Assembly (NCBI GenBank): GCA_005793785.1 | Contig: SXPW01000115.1 | Coordinates: forward strand, 1-39,018 | Source of the DNA: Actinomycetota bacterium | GTDB lineage: Bacteria > Actinomycetota > Acidimicrobiia > Acidimicrobiales > Ilumatobacteraceae | DNA: 39,018 nt | Reading direction: 5' to 3' | Shown: positions 1 through 8,446 of the stretch, one piece after another | How positions within the stretch are numbered: position 1 is the first letter of the stretch | How the letters are laid out: each line of letters opens with the position of its first letter | Made by a program: the position numbers and the translations under genes | Notes under the pieces: model-generated | Database searches by the model: none | Seen by the model: only the letters and a program-made list of their open reading frames with translations | Told to the model about the DNA's origin: nothing

Positions 1-27
1 ATGCTCTACCAACTGAGCCACGTCCGC
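1..27 (-). tRNA. partial tRNA (5' part: acceptor 5' strand and D-arm), probably tRNA-Gly; truncated by window edge
   Basis: Reverse complement reads GCGGACGTGGCTCAGTTGGTAGAGCAT, a canonical tRNA 5' acceptor plus D-arm. Identity is a guess because the anticodon is off-window. Confidence 0.85.
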
Positions 28-28
28 G

Positions 29-973
29 TTAGGGATTTGAGTTTAGCAACGGGTCGACGGTCCCCACCGCGTCGCTCTTCGTGGTGCGAACCGAGGTCGT
101 GCTGAGGATGACACCGCCCAAACCCAACAGCACCACCACTCCACCGAGCATCTGCACGAGCGACACTCCCTGATCGAGGAACACGAACGCCAATGCCGTC
201 GACATGACGGGCCCACCGAGCGTGATGAGCGATGACACGGTCGTGTCGAGATAGCGCTGTGCCCAAGTCATGAGATAGTGCCCCGTGGTTCCCGGGATCA
301 ACATCATGAGCACGAGGAACATCCAATCGCGCGCCGTGACGGAACCGAGATCGTCGCTGGTGATGAGTGCCCAGGGAATGGCGAGCAACACGTTGGTGAG
401 GCAGACGCCGGTGAGGAACGACCAACTGTTCGTACCCTCGTCGCGCGCGCGTTTGGCGGCGATGAAGTACACGGTCCAGATCAACATGTTGCCGAGCGCC
501 ATCGAGTCACCGAGCAAACCGTGTTCACTGTCGGCGCCACCCGACTCGGCGCCGGCAACGACGGCCACGACTCCGACGAAACTCACGAGCGAATACACCA
601 CCCGTTGAGCCGTGATTCGTTCGCCCAGGATTCGCGGCGCGAGGAAGAGCAGCACCGCCGGCGTCAAACTGCCGATCAGCGTGGCGTTGGCAATCGTGGT
701 GTGCTGGAACGAACCGAAACCCAGTGCCGCCGAGACGGAGAAGAACACTCCCGGCTTCCACGACACGGCCAGATGGTGACGGGTGAACCCGTCGCCGGCC
801 AGGTGTGCCAACGTGAACAGCACCGGCAGCCAGATGAGTTGGCGGTACAACACGATGGTCGGCAACGAGATGGAAAGACTCGAGACGAAGATCGGTCCGA
901 CCGCCCAAGCCACGACGGCAACGACGACGGCGGCAATCGGGGCGGCGCGCACGCCACGAACCGACTCGCTCAT
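29..973 (-). CDS. EamA/DMT-family transporter
   Basis: 314 aa ORF with about 10 hydrophobic segments and EamA-like repeats (ALGFGSFQHTTIANATLIGSLTPAVLLFLAPRILGER). Confidence 0.85.
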   Translation of the reverse strand: MSESVRGVRAAPIAAVVVAVVAWAVGPIFVSSLSISLPTIVLYRQLIWLPVLFTLAHLAGDGFTRHHLAVSWKPGVFFSVSAALGFGSFQHTTIANATLIGSLTPAVLLFLAPRILGERITAQRVVYSLVSFVGVVAVVAGAESGGADSEHGLLGDSMALGNMLIWTVYFIAAKRARDEGTNSWSFLTGVCLTNVLLAIPWALITSDDLGSVTARDWMFLVLMMLIPGTTGHYLMTWAQRYLDTTVSSLITLGGPVMSTALAFVFLDQGVSLVQMLGGVVVLLGLGGVILSTTSVRTTKSDAVGTVDPLLNSNP

Positions 974-986
974 CGATCGCCGCCGA

Positions 987-1211
987 CTACGAACGCTTGT
1001 CGGCGGGACGCAGATCGATGCGTAACGTCAGAATGCCGTCGTCGAGGGTCGCCTGCGCGTCACCGATCATCGCGAAGTCCTGGAAATCGGTGTTGGCCTG
1101 GGCGATGAATTGTTGGCGCTCCTCCCCCGCGACGGGAGGCAATGGACGCTTGCGGACCGCGGCGGCTCGTTCCTTGAATCGCTGAATCATCTCGACTGGA
1201 TCGAAATTCAC
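987..1211 (-). CDS. conserved hypothetical protein (small, 74 aa)
   Basis: ORF overlaps the upstream ORF by 4 nt (1208-1211) and is collinear with neighbours. Confidence 0.6.
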   Translation of the reverse strand: MNFDPVEMIQRFKERAAAVRKRPLPPVAGEERQQFIAQANTDFQDFAMIGDAQATLDDGILTLRIDLRPADKRS

Positions 1212-1402
1212 GGCTCCACCGTAGTTCGCACGTCACGCAACATCGCCTTGCGCGTGTCTTCATCGGCGTCCTTGAAAGCGCGCTCACCGATGACTTCGAG
1301 TGGTGCGAGGACGGGATTGTCGACGCGTGACGCCTTCCAGAACCACGCGGTGACACCAGCGAGCGCGATACCGACGGCAATCATGAGGAGACCGACGAGC
1401 AC
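1208..1402 (-). CDS. small membrane protein (one N-terminal TM helix)
   Basis: 64 aa, GTG start, hydrophobic N-terminus MLVGLLMIAVGIALAGVTAWFW; coupled to the downstream ORF. Confidence 0.6.
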   Translation of the reverse strand: MLVGLLMIAVGIALAGVTAWFWKASRVDNPVLAPLEVIGERAFKDADEDTRKAMLRDVRTTVEP

Positions 1403-1419
1403 GATGCCAAACTAGTTGG

Positions 1420-1800
1420 GTGACCAACGCGCTCTCCACACTTGGATTCCTCGCTGTCATCGGATTCCTCGCCTGGTTGGGTTGGGGGCTCGAGCCGCAC
1501 TGGGCGTCGAAGGATGGACGAAAGTTCATGTGTCGCATGCAGTTGCACACCGACGACCGCGACCCACGGACGCGGTGGCGTGACGTCAAGGTCGGCATCG
1601 ACGGTGACGAGTTGCTGGTGTTCGCGCGATCCCGACGAACCGGCGACCTCCGCGGAGTATGGAGGGTCGTCGGCGCGAACAACGACGACGCCAAACGACG
1701 ACGCCTCTACGAGATCCGAACCGCGAACGACGCCAGCGCAACGTTGCGCCTGCCCAAGTCGAGTCGCGCAGTCCCGCTCCTCGACGAATTGGTCCCCTGA
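1420..1800 (+). CDS. hypothetical protein with N-terminal TM helix; distantly DUF2550-like
   Basis: 126 aa, GTG start; TM followed by a soluble domain (FMCRMQL...WRDVKVGIDGDELLVFARS). Confidence 0.55.
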   Translation: MTNALSTLGFLAVIGFLAWLGWGLEPHWASKDGRKFMCRMQLHTDDRDPRTRWRDVKVGIDGDELLVFARSRRTGDLRGVWRVVGANNDDAKRRRLYEIRTANDASATLRLPKSSRAVPLLDELVP

Positions 1801-1834
1801 CGATCCGTGCCTCGACGTCGGCGGGCTCGCCACC

Positions 1835-2998
1835 TCACCCGGACGTGAGCAACCGCGTGATGGGACCACCAACTTGCGCGAGGTCGATCAGGAAGGCATC
1901 GTGTCCGTGCGGGGAGTCGATCTCCGCGTAGTCGGCCTCCACCCCGTTGCGAGCGACGAGGTCGCGAATCTGGCGCTGCTGATACGTCGGATACAGGATG
2001 TCGCTCGAGATTCCCATTGCCAGGGTTCGCGCGGAGATACGGGCCATGGCCTTCTCGAGACCACCACGACCGCGCGAAACATCGTGCAGGTCCATGGCCT
2101 TACCGATGAGCAGATAACTGTTGGTGTCGAAGCGTCGGATCAAGCGGTCGCCATGGTGGTCGAGGTAGCGCTCCACCTCGAACTTGTCCCACAGTCCGAT
2201 GCCGTTGTTTTCCGCGTCCATGTCCGCAAGGTCGCGACCGAACCTGTCGGTGAAGACGTTGTCGCTTCGGAACGTCACTTGTGCGACCATTCGCGCGATC
2301 GCCAAGCCCTCCCATGGACCTTCTCCCGTGCTCGCGTCGTAGTAGTCGCCGCCCCGCCAGCGGGGGTCCAACCGGATGGCGCGACGACCGATGGCTCCCC
2401 AGGCAATCTGTTGTGCGGTGGACTGTGCGCACGTGCCAATCACCGCCAACGAGCCCACACGATCCGGATAGGTGATCGCCCACTCGAGCGCCTGCATCCC
2501 GCCCATCGATCCGCCCATCACGTTGTGCCATCGCCGCACACCGAGGTGGTCCGCGAGTCGCACCTGTGCGCGAACCATGTCGCGAACCGTAATCACCGGA
2601 AAGCGCGAGCCGTACGGCACGCCATCGTCGGGATGCGGTGACGCCGGACCTGTGGTGCCCTGACAACCACCGAGCACGTTGCTACAAACGACGAACCACT
2701 CGTTGGTGTCGATGGCGAGACCTGGTCCGACCAAACCCTCCCACCACCCGGGAGTTGGATGGCCGTCCTCGGCTGCACCGGCGACATGACTGTCACCCGT
2801 CCACGCATGGCAAACGAGTACGGCATTGGAGCCGTCGGCGTTGAGTTGACCCCATGTTTCGTATGCGATCGTCACGTCACGAAGCGTGACGCCCACGTCG
2901 AGCGCGACGGCTCGTTCACCCAACGACAGGAACCGTCGACGCCCCACCGGCTGTGCAGCCGACCACGCGCCCGTGGCGGGGTAATCGGTGCGTTGCAT
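1835..2998 (-). CDS. metX: homoserine O-acetyltransferase
   Basis: 387 aa alpha/beta hydrolase; LVCHAWTGDSHVAG, GGSMGGMQALEWA and C-terminal SPHGHDAFLID motifs. Confidence 0.95.
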   Translation of the reverse strand: MQRTDYPATGAWSAAQPVGRRRFLSLGERAVALDVGVTLRDVTIAYETWGQLNADGSNAVLVCHAWTGDSHVAGAAEDGHPTPGWWEGLVGPGLAIDTNEWFVVCSNVLGGCQGTTGPASPHPDDGVPYGSRFPVITVRDMVRAQVRLADHLGVRRWHNVMGGSMGGMQALEWAITYPDRVGSLAVIGTCAQSTAQQIAWGAIGRRAIRLDPRWRGGDYYDASTGEGPWEGLAIARMVAQVTFRSDNVFTDRFGRDLADMDAENNGIGLWDKFEVERYLDHHGDRLIRRFDTNSYLLIGKAMDLHDVSRGRGGLEKAMARISARTLAMGISSDILYPTYQQRQIRDLVARNGVEADYAEIDSPHGHDAFLIDLAQVGGPITRLLTSG

Positions 2999-3068
2999 GG
3001 TGTGTTCCCTCTTCGTTCCGCCACCACGCTGGGTTTTGCCACCAAACGATCCGTTGTCCCTTGCGGGA

Positions 3069-3140
3069 CCACATCGCCACCGAAGTGACTTGGCACCGTG
3101 GATTCCCGGTTGCCGGACCGTTTGGTCGCTCGTGATGTAG
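3069..3140 (-). promoter_or_regulatory. candidate SAM-clan (SAM-I/IV-like) riboswitch aptamer upstream of metX
   Basis: Minus strand CTACATCACGAGCGACCAAACGGTCCGGCAACCGGGAATCCACGGTGCCAAGTCACTTCGGTGGCGATGTGG. P1 CTACATC/GATGTGG, P2 GACC/GGTC, P3 ACCG/CGGT, P4 GTCAC-TTCG-GTGGC, with GGCAACC and GGTGCCAA core motifs. Confidence 0.8.
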
Positions 3141-3168
3141 CGGTACAGAGGCTAGCGGTAGCGTTTGA

Positions 3169-3537
3169 CTACCCGACGGGCGGAGTTGGGGCTGCACACG
3201 TTCGTCGTGCCGCCACTCGGCGATACACCACGGCGGCAATCTGGCGGATGACCGGCAATGCAATAAGCCAGCCGGCGACCGACCAGGGTGCACGCGCATG
3301 ACGCAGGGCGCTCGCAACAGCAACGTGTGCCGAGGAAACGACACCCTCTGCACTCACCCATTGCACGGCGGCCTCACAATCCGCGCGACTCAGTCCGAGC
3401 GCGGGGAGATCGGCGCTCTGGAACGCGACGGCAGTCAGCGGCCGACTCGTTCGTCGTTGGAGAAAGCGGACGCACGACCGACAGAAATCGCACTCACCGT
3501 CGAACACGAGTACCGCACTCGTTAGCGTTGCAGCCAC
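3169..3537 (-). CDS. DCC-family (DUF393) thiol-disulfide oxidoreductase-like protein
   Basis: VLVFDGECDFCRSCVRFLQRR motif (DxxCxxC). Start taken as GTG at 3537; the track ORF extends to 3588. Confidence 0.8.
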   Translation of the reverse strand: MAATLTSAVLVFDGECDFCRSCVRFLQRRTSRPLTAVAFQSADLPALGLSRADCEAAVQWVSAEGVVSSAHVAVASALRHARAPWSVAGWLIALPVIRQIAAVVYRRVAARRTCAAPTPPVG

Positions 3538-3538
3538 C

Positions 3539-4276
3539 GTGGCTCGCGTGTTGCTGTCAGTCAAGATGATCGCGCTCCATGTCTTCACGATGGTATTGGT
3601 CGTGGTGATGGTAAACCTCGGATTGTGGCAACTCTCTCGTCACAACGACCGTGCCATGTTCAACGAGGCCGTACGGGCTCGCGCGGACCAGGCACCACGC
3701 CCTGCGGACGAGATCCTGGCGCTCGACCCTGATGTCGCCGATCTCGAGTGGTACCCGCTGTCGGCCACCGGCGAATACGTCCCCAACGAGGACCTGCTCG
3801 TGGTGAACGTATCGCAGGACGGCCAGGCCGGTGTCGACCCGGTCGCTGCGATGCGTCTCGACGATGGCTCGATCCTCCTCGTCAACCGTGGGTTCATTCC
3901 CCTGGCTGCCCAGGTTCCGGAGCCACCGGCGGGTCGTGTCACCATCGTCGGTCGAGTGCGGGTGAGCAACGCACGCAAGCGTGGCGCATTGACCGACGCA
4001 CCGACCGGTGACTTGCGCGAAATCCAGCGCATCGACATCCCCCGTCTCGCGGAGCAATTACCGGGTGACGTCCTTCCCATCTACGTCGACCTTCTCGGGA
4101 GCAACCCGCCGGATTCCCCGGTACTCTCGCGCATCGCCGACCCACAACTCACGCTCGGACCGCACTTGTCCTACGTCGTGCAGTGGTTCGTCTTCTCCCT
4201 GTGTGCCATCGCTGCATGGGTGTTCATCGTGCGACGAGCGCTCGCCACATCGCGCCAGGCGACGACATCAGCCTGA
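3539..4276 (+). CDS. SURF1-family cytochrome oxidase assembly protein
   Basis: 245 aa; two terminal TM helices, NLGLWQLSRH, LLVNRGFIP and HLSYVVQWFVFSL motifs. Confidence 0.9.
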   Translation: MARVLLSVKMIALHVFTMVLVVVMVNLGLWQLSRHNDRAMFNEAVRARADQAPRPADEILALDPDVADLEWYPLSATGEYVPNEDLLVVNVSQDGQAGVDPVAAMRLDDGSILLVNRGFIPLAAQVPEPPAGRVTIVGRVRVSNARKRGALTDAPTGDLREIQRIDIPRLAEQLPGDVLPIYVDLLGSNPPDSPVLSRIADPQLTLGPHLSYVVQWFVFSLCAIAAWVFIVRRALATSRQATTSA

Positions 4277-5423
4277 GTCGCGTCGCTGCGCTCACCCGCC
4301 CGAAGACGCCGAGCATCGTGGCCCGAACGTCGCGCGGGTCGGCATCGACACGGAGGTAGGCGGCCCACCGGGAGGTCGGCAGCGAGAAGAAGGCGTCGAA
4401 AAAGTCGGGAAGCGACTCGGCGGGGAGCGACTGCAACACTGCCAGACCCATGTCGTACCACGCCCGCGTACGAATCTGCGCCTGCGGCCACACGGCGTCC
4501 CACACGGCACCACTCACGTCGCCACCCGAACGTCGACGCACGAGAGCGACTCGGATCGCCTCCGCGACACGCGGAGCCGCGCGCAATGACGCCGCCACCG
4601 AGTACCCCGTCACGGGGTGTACGTACCCCGCCGACGCCCCGAAACCAACGACACGCGTCGTTCGCGCCGGCAATGGCGCTCCCATGGGGATGCGCACGTG
4701 CTCGACGGCTCGCGCCGAGGATGTGAGGTCCACCTCCATACGACGAACCAATCGTTCACGCAGCGGTTCGATCGGCACCGGTGGCCGCGCGTACAACGAG
4801 GTCTCCTCGATCAGCGTCGATCCGTCGGGGAACGATGCTCCATAGAAGAACGTCGGCGGTCGACTCCAATCCATCAACGTGAATTCCCCGGGTCGGATGC
4901 CGGTCGAGGACGCGAGTGCCGAGTCGACGACGAGACCGTAGGCGGTTTGCGCACCGCCCGCGCGATCGTCGCTCCGTCGGGCTGATGGTTCGGGTCGATG
5001 TGCGAGCAGGACCCCGCTACCGGTCGCGTCGACCACCAAACGTGCGACCACCTTGGCACCGCCGTGCAGGCGCACGGTGCTCGTGTCGAGGTCGTGCTGC
5101 ACATCGATGACGGAATCGTCGATCGTTGCAACGCCCTCGAACAGTGCGGAACGTGTTCGCTGGTTGTCGAACACCATGTACGGACGTTGGAGCAGGTGCT
5201 CGCGCTCGGCGACCACGCGAACGACGTTCCACCTGCCGCGTTGGAGCGATGCCAACGGTGCACCCGTCTCGCATTCGACGACGTCGTCCTCCCATGCACC
5301 GTAGGTGGCGAGCCACGGCGTCGACGGCGAGACCACGAGCACGTCGACGCCGCGCGTGCGGAGCGATCGCGCGAGCGCCGCCCCGGCGGGACCTCCGCCG
5401 ACCACCACGACGTCGTGCCGCAC
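4224..5423 (-). CDS. lycopene cyclase (plant/cyanobacterial CrtL-type)
   Basis: Rossmann VVVGGGPAGAALA; FTLMDWSRPPTFFYGASFPDGSTLIEETSLYARPP; GFGASAGYVHPVTGYSVAASL; RAWYDMGLAVLQSL...FFDAFFSL. Confidence 0.88.
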   Translation of the reverse strand: MRHDVVVVGGGPAGAALARSLRTRGVDVLVVSPSTPWLATYGAWEDDVVECETGAPLASLQRGRWNVVRVVAEREHLLQRPYMVFDNQRTRSALFEGVATIDDSVIDVQHDLDTSTVRLHGGAKVVARLVVDATGSGVLLAHRPEPSARRSDDRAGGAQTAYGLVVDSALASSTGIRPGEFTLMDWSRPPTFFYGASFPDGSTLIEETSLYARPPVPIEPLRERLVRRMEVDLTSSARAVEHVRIPMGAPLPARTTRVVGFGASAGYVHPVTGYSVAASLRAAPRVAEAIRVALVRRRSGGDVSGAVWDAVWPQAQIRTRAWYDMGLAVLQSLPAESLPDFFDAFFSLPTSRWAAYLRVDADPRDVRATMLGVFGRVSAATRLRLMSSPGAMWRALVAR

Positions 5424-5426
5424 CGA

Positions 5427-6062
5427 TTACTCCACGTTGGCGAGATGGGCGTGATCGTTGTACCGCAGCAGACGCCAGATGTTCTCCCGCGGGCGGTACA
5501 ACTCGGTCAACGAACAATTCTTGGTGAACACCTCGAACCGCCCGCTCGAGGGCGCCTGCAAACAGTGCCGCAGGAGTGCGTCGATGGTGCCGCCGTGGCA
5601 GGTGACGACCACCGACTTGCCGCGGTAATCACGTTCGAGCTCACCGAACGCCGCGACGACACGCTCATGGAACTGCCCGAGCGTCTCACCGCCGGGGAAC
5701 ACCACGGTGTCGGGATCGCCATTGAAATCCGGTCGCCCGTACTTTGCCACGAAGTCGTCGTACTGCAGACCGTCACACAACGGTCCCGGATCGTGTTCGC
5801 CGAAACCAGGACGGATGTCGAGATCGTGGTGACCGATCATCGGGCCGAAAATCTCGGCGGTTTGTCTCGCGCGCGGATACGAACTCGACACCACGACGTC
5901 GACGCTCAGTTCCCCGGTCCTCTTCAACCGTTCACCGAGGGCCTCGGCCTGGGCGCGACCGAGATCGGTGAGACCACGACAACTTCGCAGGCCTCCGATG
6001 AATCGCTCGACGGTGGCGAAGGATTCGCCGTGGCGCACGAGCACCACGCGGGTGTCGGTCAT
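5427..6062 (-). CDS. histidine phosphatase (phosphoglycerate mutase-like) family protein
   Basis: VVLVRHGESFATVERFIGG...LTDLGRAQAEALG...VVSSSYPRARQTAEI...VVTCHGG. Start MTDTR at 6062. Confidence 0.9.
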   Translation of the reverse strand: MTDTRVVLVRHGESFATVERFIGGLRSCRGLTDLGRAQAEALGERLKRTGELSVDVVVSSSYPRARQTAEIFGPMIGHHDLDIRPGFGEHDPGPLCDGLQYDDFVAKYGRPDFNGDPDTVVFPGGETLGQFHERVVAAFGELERDYRGKSVVVTCHGGTIDALLRHCLQAPSSGRFEVFTKNCSLTELYRPRENIWRLLRYNDHAHLANVE

Positions 6063-7510
6063 ACGAGTTTTTCGACGAATCCCTCGAGCTGGCGCAGGTT
6101 CCTGCACTCATAGACGCCATCGGTGTTTCCGCCGTACTCGCCGACGATGGAGTCCCCCGTGTTCCAATACGACCGTGGCTCGGGATTGAGCCAGTACACG
6201 TGTCGAGCATGCTTGCGCATTTCCTTCACCACCCAACTCTGTGATGCGTGGTAGTTGTTGCGCGCGTCCCCGAGGAGGAGCACCGTGGTTTTCGGATTGA
6301 TGTCCTTGCCGTAGCGCTCCCAGAACACCTCGAAGGCATGTCCGTAGTCGCTGTGTCCGTCCACCCACACCACGTCTGCCTCCGTGTTCACCTTGTGGAT
6401 CGCCTCCTGGATGTCCTCCGTGGCACGGAAGTGTTTGGTGACCTCGTCGATGCCGTCGATGAAGACGAACGACCGTACCTTGCTGAACTGACTTTGAATG
6501 GCGTACACCAACATGAGCGTGAAACGCGCGAATGCTGCAACGCTCCCGGAGATGTCGGCGACGACCATCAATTCCGGTTTGGCGGGTCGCGGATACTTGA
6601 ACTTCGGCTCCGCGGGCACTCCGCCGTAGCTCAACGAATGTCGGACGGTGTTGCGGAAGTCGAGCGGACCCTTCCGACCATGACGTCGCTTGCGTGCCAG
6701 TCGGGCGGCGAGTTTGCGAGTCAGTGGGAACAACGCCTTCTTGAGCGACTGCATCTCCTCCCTGCTGGCGTGCATGAACTCCACGTCCTCGGGTAGGGGT
6801 TTGCGGAGCGTCTTTGCCATCGCCTCGGCACCACGATCGGCGACGAGCCGGCGTCGAATCTCTGCTTCGACTTCCTTCTTGAATTGCTCGATCCGCATCT
6901 CGTACTCGTCCTTGGCCAGACGTTGCTCCAGGCTGGTCGACTCCCTCTGTGTCGACGCCTTGTTCGCCTCGAGCAACTTCGCGAGCATGTTGTCCAAATC
7001 CAGGTTGCGCAGCGTCCGGTACAGGTAGTACGTACCGCCGACGGGTCGCCCAGGCTCCATCCCGGCGAAACGTGCCACCGACTGCCGTGCCAACGCGCGC
7101 ATCATCGCCTGATCGCCCTGCATGAGCGCGCGCATGAGCATGTTGGCAAGTTCCTCCGGAGTGAGTGCCTCGAGCCCGCCCCCGCCGGCCCCCTTGCCCT
7201 CACCCTTGCCGAGCTGTGCGTCGTCCTGCTCGTCGCGCCAGAACTCGTCGGCTTGGTCCTCGCTCGGGTCGACGATGTTGTATTGCGATCCCCGTAACGA
7301 GAAGTACACCTCGAAGATGGTCTCGAACACCCTCCAGTGCGACGAGTTCTTGACGAGCGTTGCACCGAGGGCGTACTTGAACGCTTCGCGATCCTCGATC
7401 GGGATGACCTTCACGGCCTCCATCGCATCGAGATTCTCCGTCAGGCTCACCGGCAGTCCGGCGCGGCGCAGTTCGACCACGAATCCAGACATCAGGTCGA
7501 TGACCGGCAT
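6059..7510 (-). CDS. VWA domain-containing (CoxE-like) protein
   Basis: PELMVVADISGSVAAFARFTLMLVYAIQ (MIDAS-like) and DGHSDYGHAFEVFWERYGKDI. Start MPVIDLMSGF at 7510; adjacent to a MoxR ATPase gene. Confidence 0.85.
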   Translation of the reverse strand: MPVIDLMSGFVVELRRAGLPVSLTENLDAMEAVKVIPIEDREAFKYALGATLVKNSSHWRVFETIFEVYFSLRGSQYNIVDPSEDQADEFWRDEQDDAQLGKGEGKGAGGGGLEALTPEELANMLMRALMQGDQAMMRALARQSVARFAGMEPGRPVGGTYYLYRTLRNLDLDNMLAKLLEANKASTQRESTSLEQRLAKDEYEMRIEQFKKEVEAEIRRRLVADRGAEAMAKTLRKPLPEDVEFMHASREEMQSLKKALFPLTRKLAARLARKRRHGRKGPLDFRNTVRHSLSYGGVPAEPKFKYPRPAKPELMVVADISGSVAAFARFTLMLVYAIQSQFSKVRSFVFIDGIDEVTKHFRATEDIQEAIHKVNTEADVVWVDGHSDYGHAFEVFWERYGKDINPKTTVLLLGDARNNYHASQSWVVKEMRKHARHVYWLNPEPRSYWNTGDSIVGEYGGNTDGVYECRNLRQLEGFVEKLV

Positions 7511-7517
7511 GCGACCC

Positions 7518-8387
7518 CTATTCGTCGACCGACAGCTCTTTGGCGGCCTTTGCAATGTCGGTTTGGTACTTGAGGAGCACGTGCAGCGTTTCCTTGGCTT
7601 GCTGTGCATCGATGTGGTCCACACCGAGCAGGATCAGCGTGCGCGCCCAGTCGAGCGTCTCGCTCACCGACGGCGCCTTCTTCAGATCCAACTGGCGGAT
7701 GCTACGTACGATCCGCGCACTCTGGTCGGCGAGGTTCGCACTGATGTCGGGAACCTTGGCGAGCACGATCTCCTTCTCGCGCTCCATGTCCGGATAGTCG
7801 ACGTGGAGATAGAGGCAGCGGCGCTTCAGTGCCTCGGAGAGTTCGCGGGTGTTGTTGGACGTGAGGAACACCATCGGGATCTGCTTTGCGGTGATGGTGC
7901 CGAGCTCGGGAATCGAGACCTGGTACTCACTCAGCACCTCGAGCAACAGGGCTTCGGTTTCGACTTCGACGCGGTCGACTTCGTCGATGAGGAGGACCAC
8001 CGGGTCGGGCGCCGAGATTGCTTCGAGCAGTGGTCGAGTGAGGAGGAACTCGTCGCTGAAGATGTCGTCGTGCACCTCCGACCAGGAGTCGCTCTTCTTG
8101 TCGGCTTGAATGCGGAGCAACTGTTTCTTGTAGTTCCATTCGTAGAGCGCCTTGGACTCATCCAGACCCTCGTAGCACTGGAGACGAATCAGTCGAGCGC
8201 CGGTAAGTTCGGCGACGCTCTTGGCCAACTGGGTCTTGCCCGTACCGGCCGGACCTTCGATGAGTACCGGCTTGCCGAGGCGTTGCGCCAGGTACACGAC
8301 TCCGGCGATGCCGTCGTCCGCGAGATAGTTGATTTTCTTGAGGCCATCACGCACCTGCGCAACGGTGGTGAATGCACTGCTCATCAT
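7518..8387 (-). CDS. MoxR-family AAA+ ATPase
   Basis: 289 aa; Walker A GPAGTGKTQLAKS, Walker B VVLLIDEVDRVE, sensor VFLTSNNTRELSEALKRRCLY. Confidence 0.93.
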   Translation of the reverse strand: MMSSAFTTVAQVRDGLKKINYLADDGIAGVVYLAQRLGKPVLIEGPAGTGKTQLAKSVAELTGARLIRLQCYEGLDESKALYEWNYKKQLLRIQADKKSDSWSEVHDDIFSDEFLLTRPLLEAISAPDPVVLLIDEVDRVEVETEALLLEVLSEYQVSIPELGTITAKQIPMVFLTSNNTRELSEALKRRCLYLHVDYPDMEREKEIVLAKVPDISANLADQSARIVRSIRQLDLKKAPSVSETLDWARTLILLGVDHIDAQQAKETLHVLLKYQTDIAKAAKELSVDE

Positions 8388-8446
8388 GGCAAGGCTACTC
8401 AGGCTTCCTCTCGGTGAACGAGCGCTGGCAATAGCATTTCATCACC

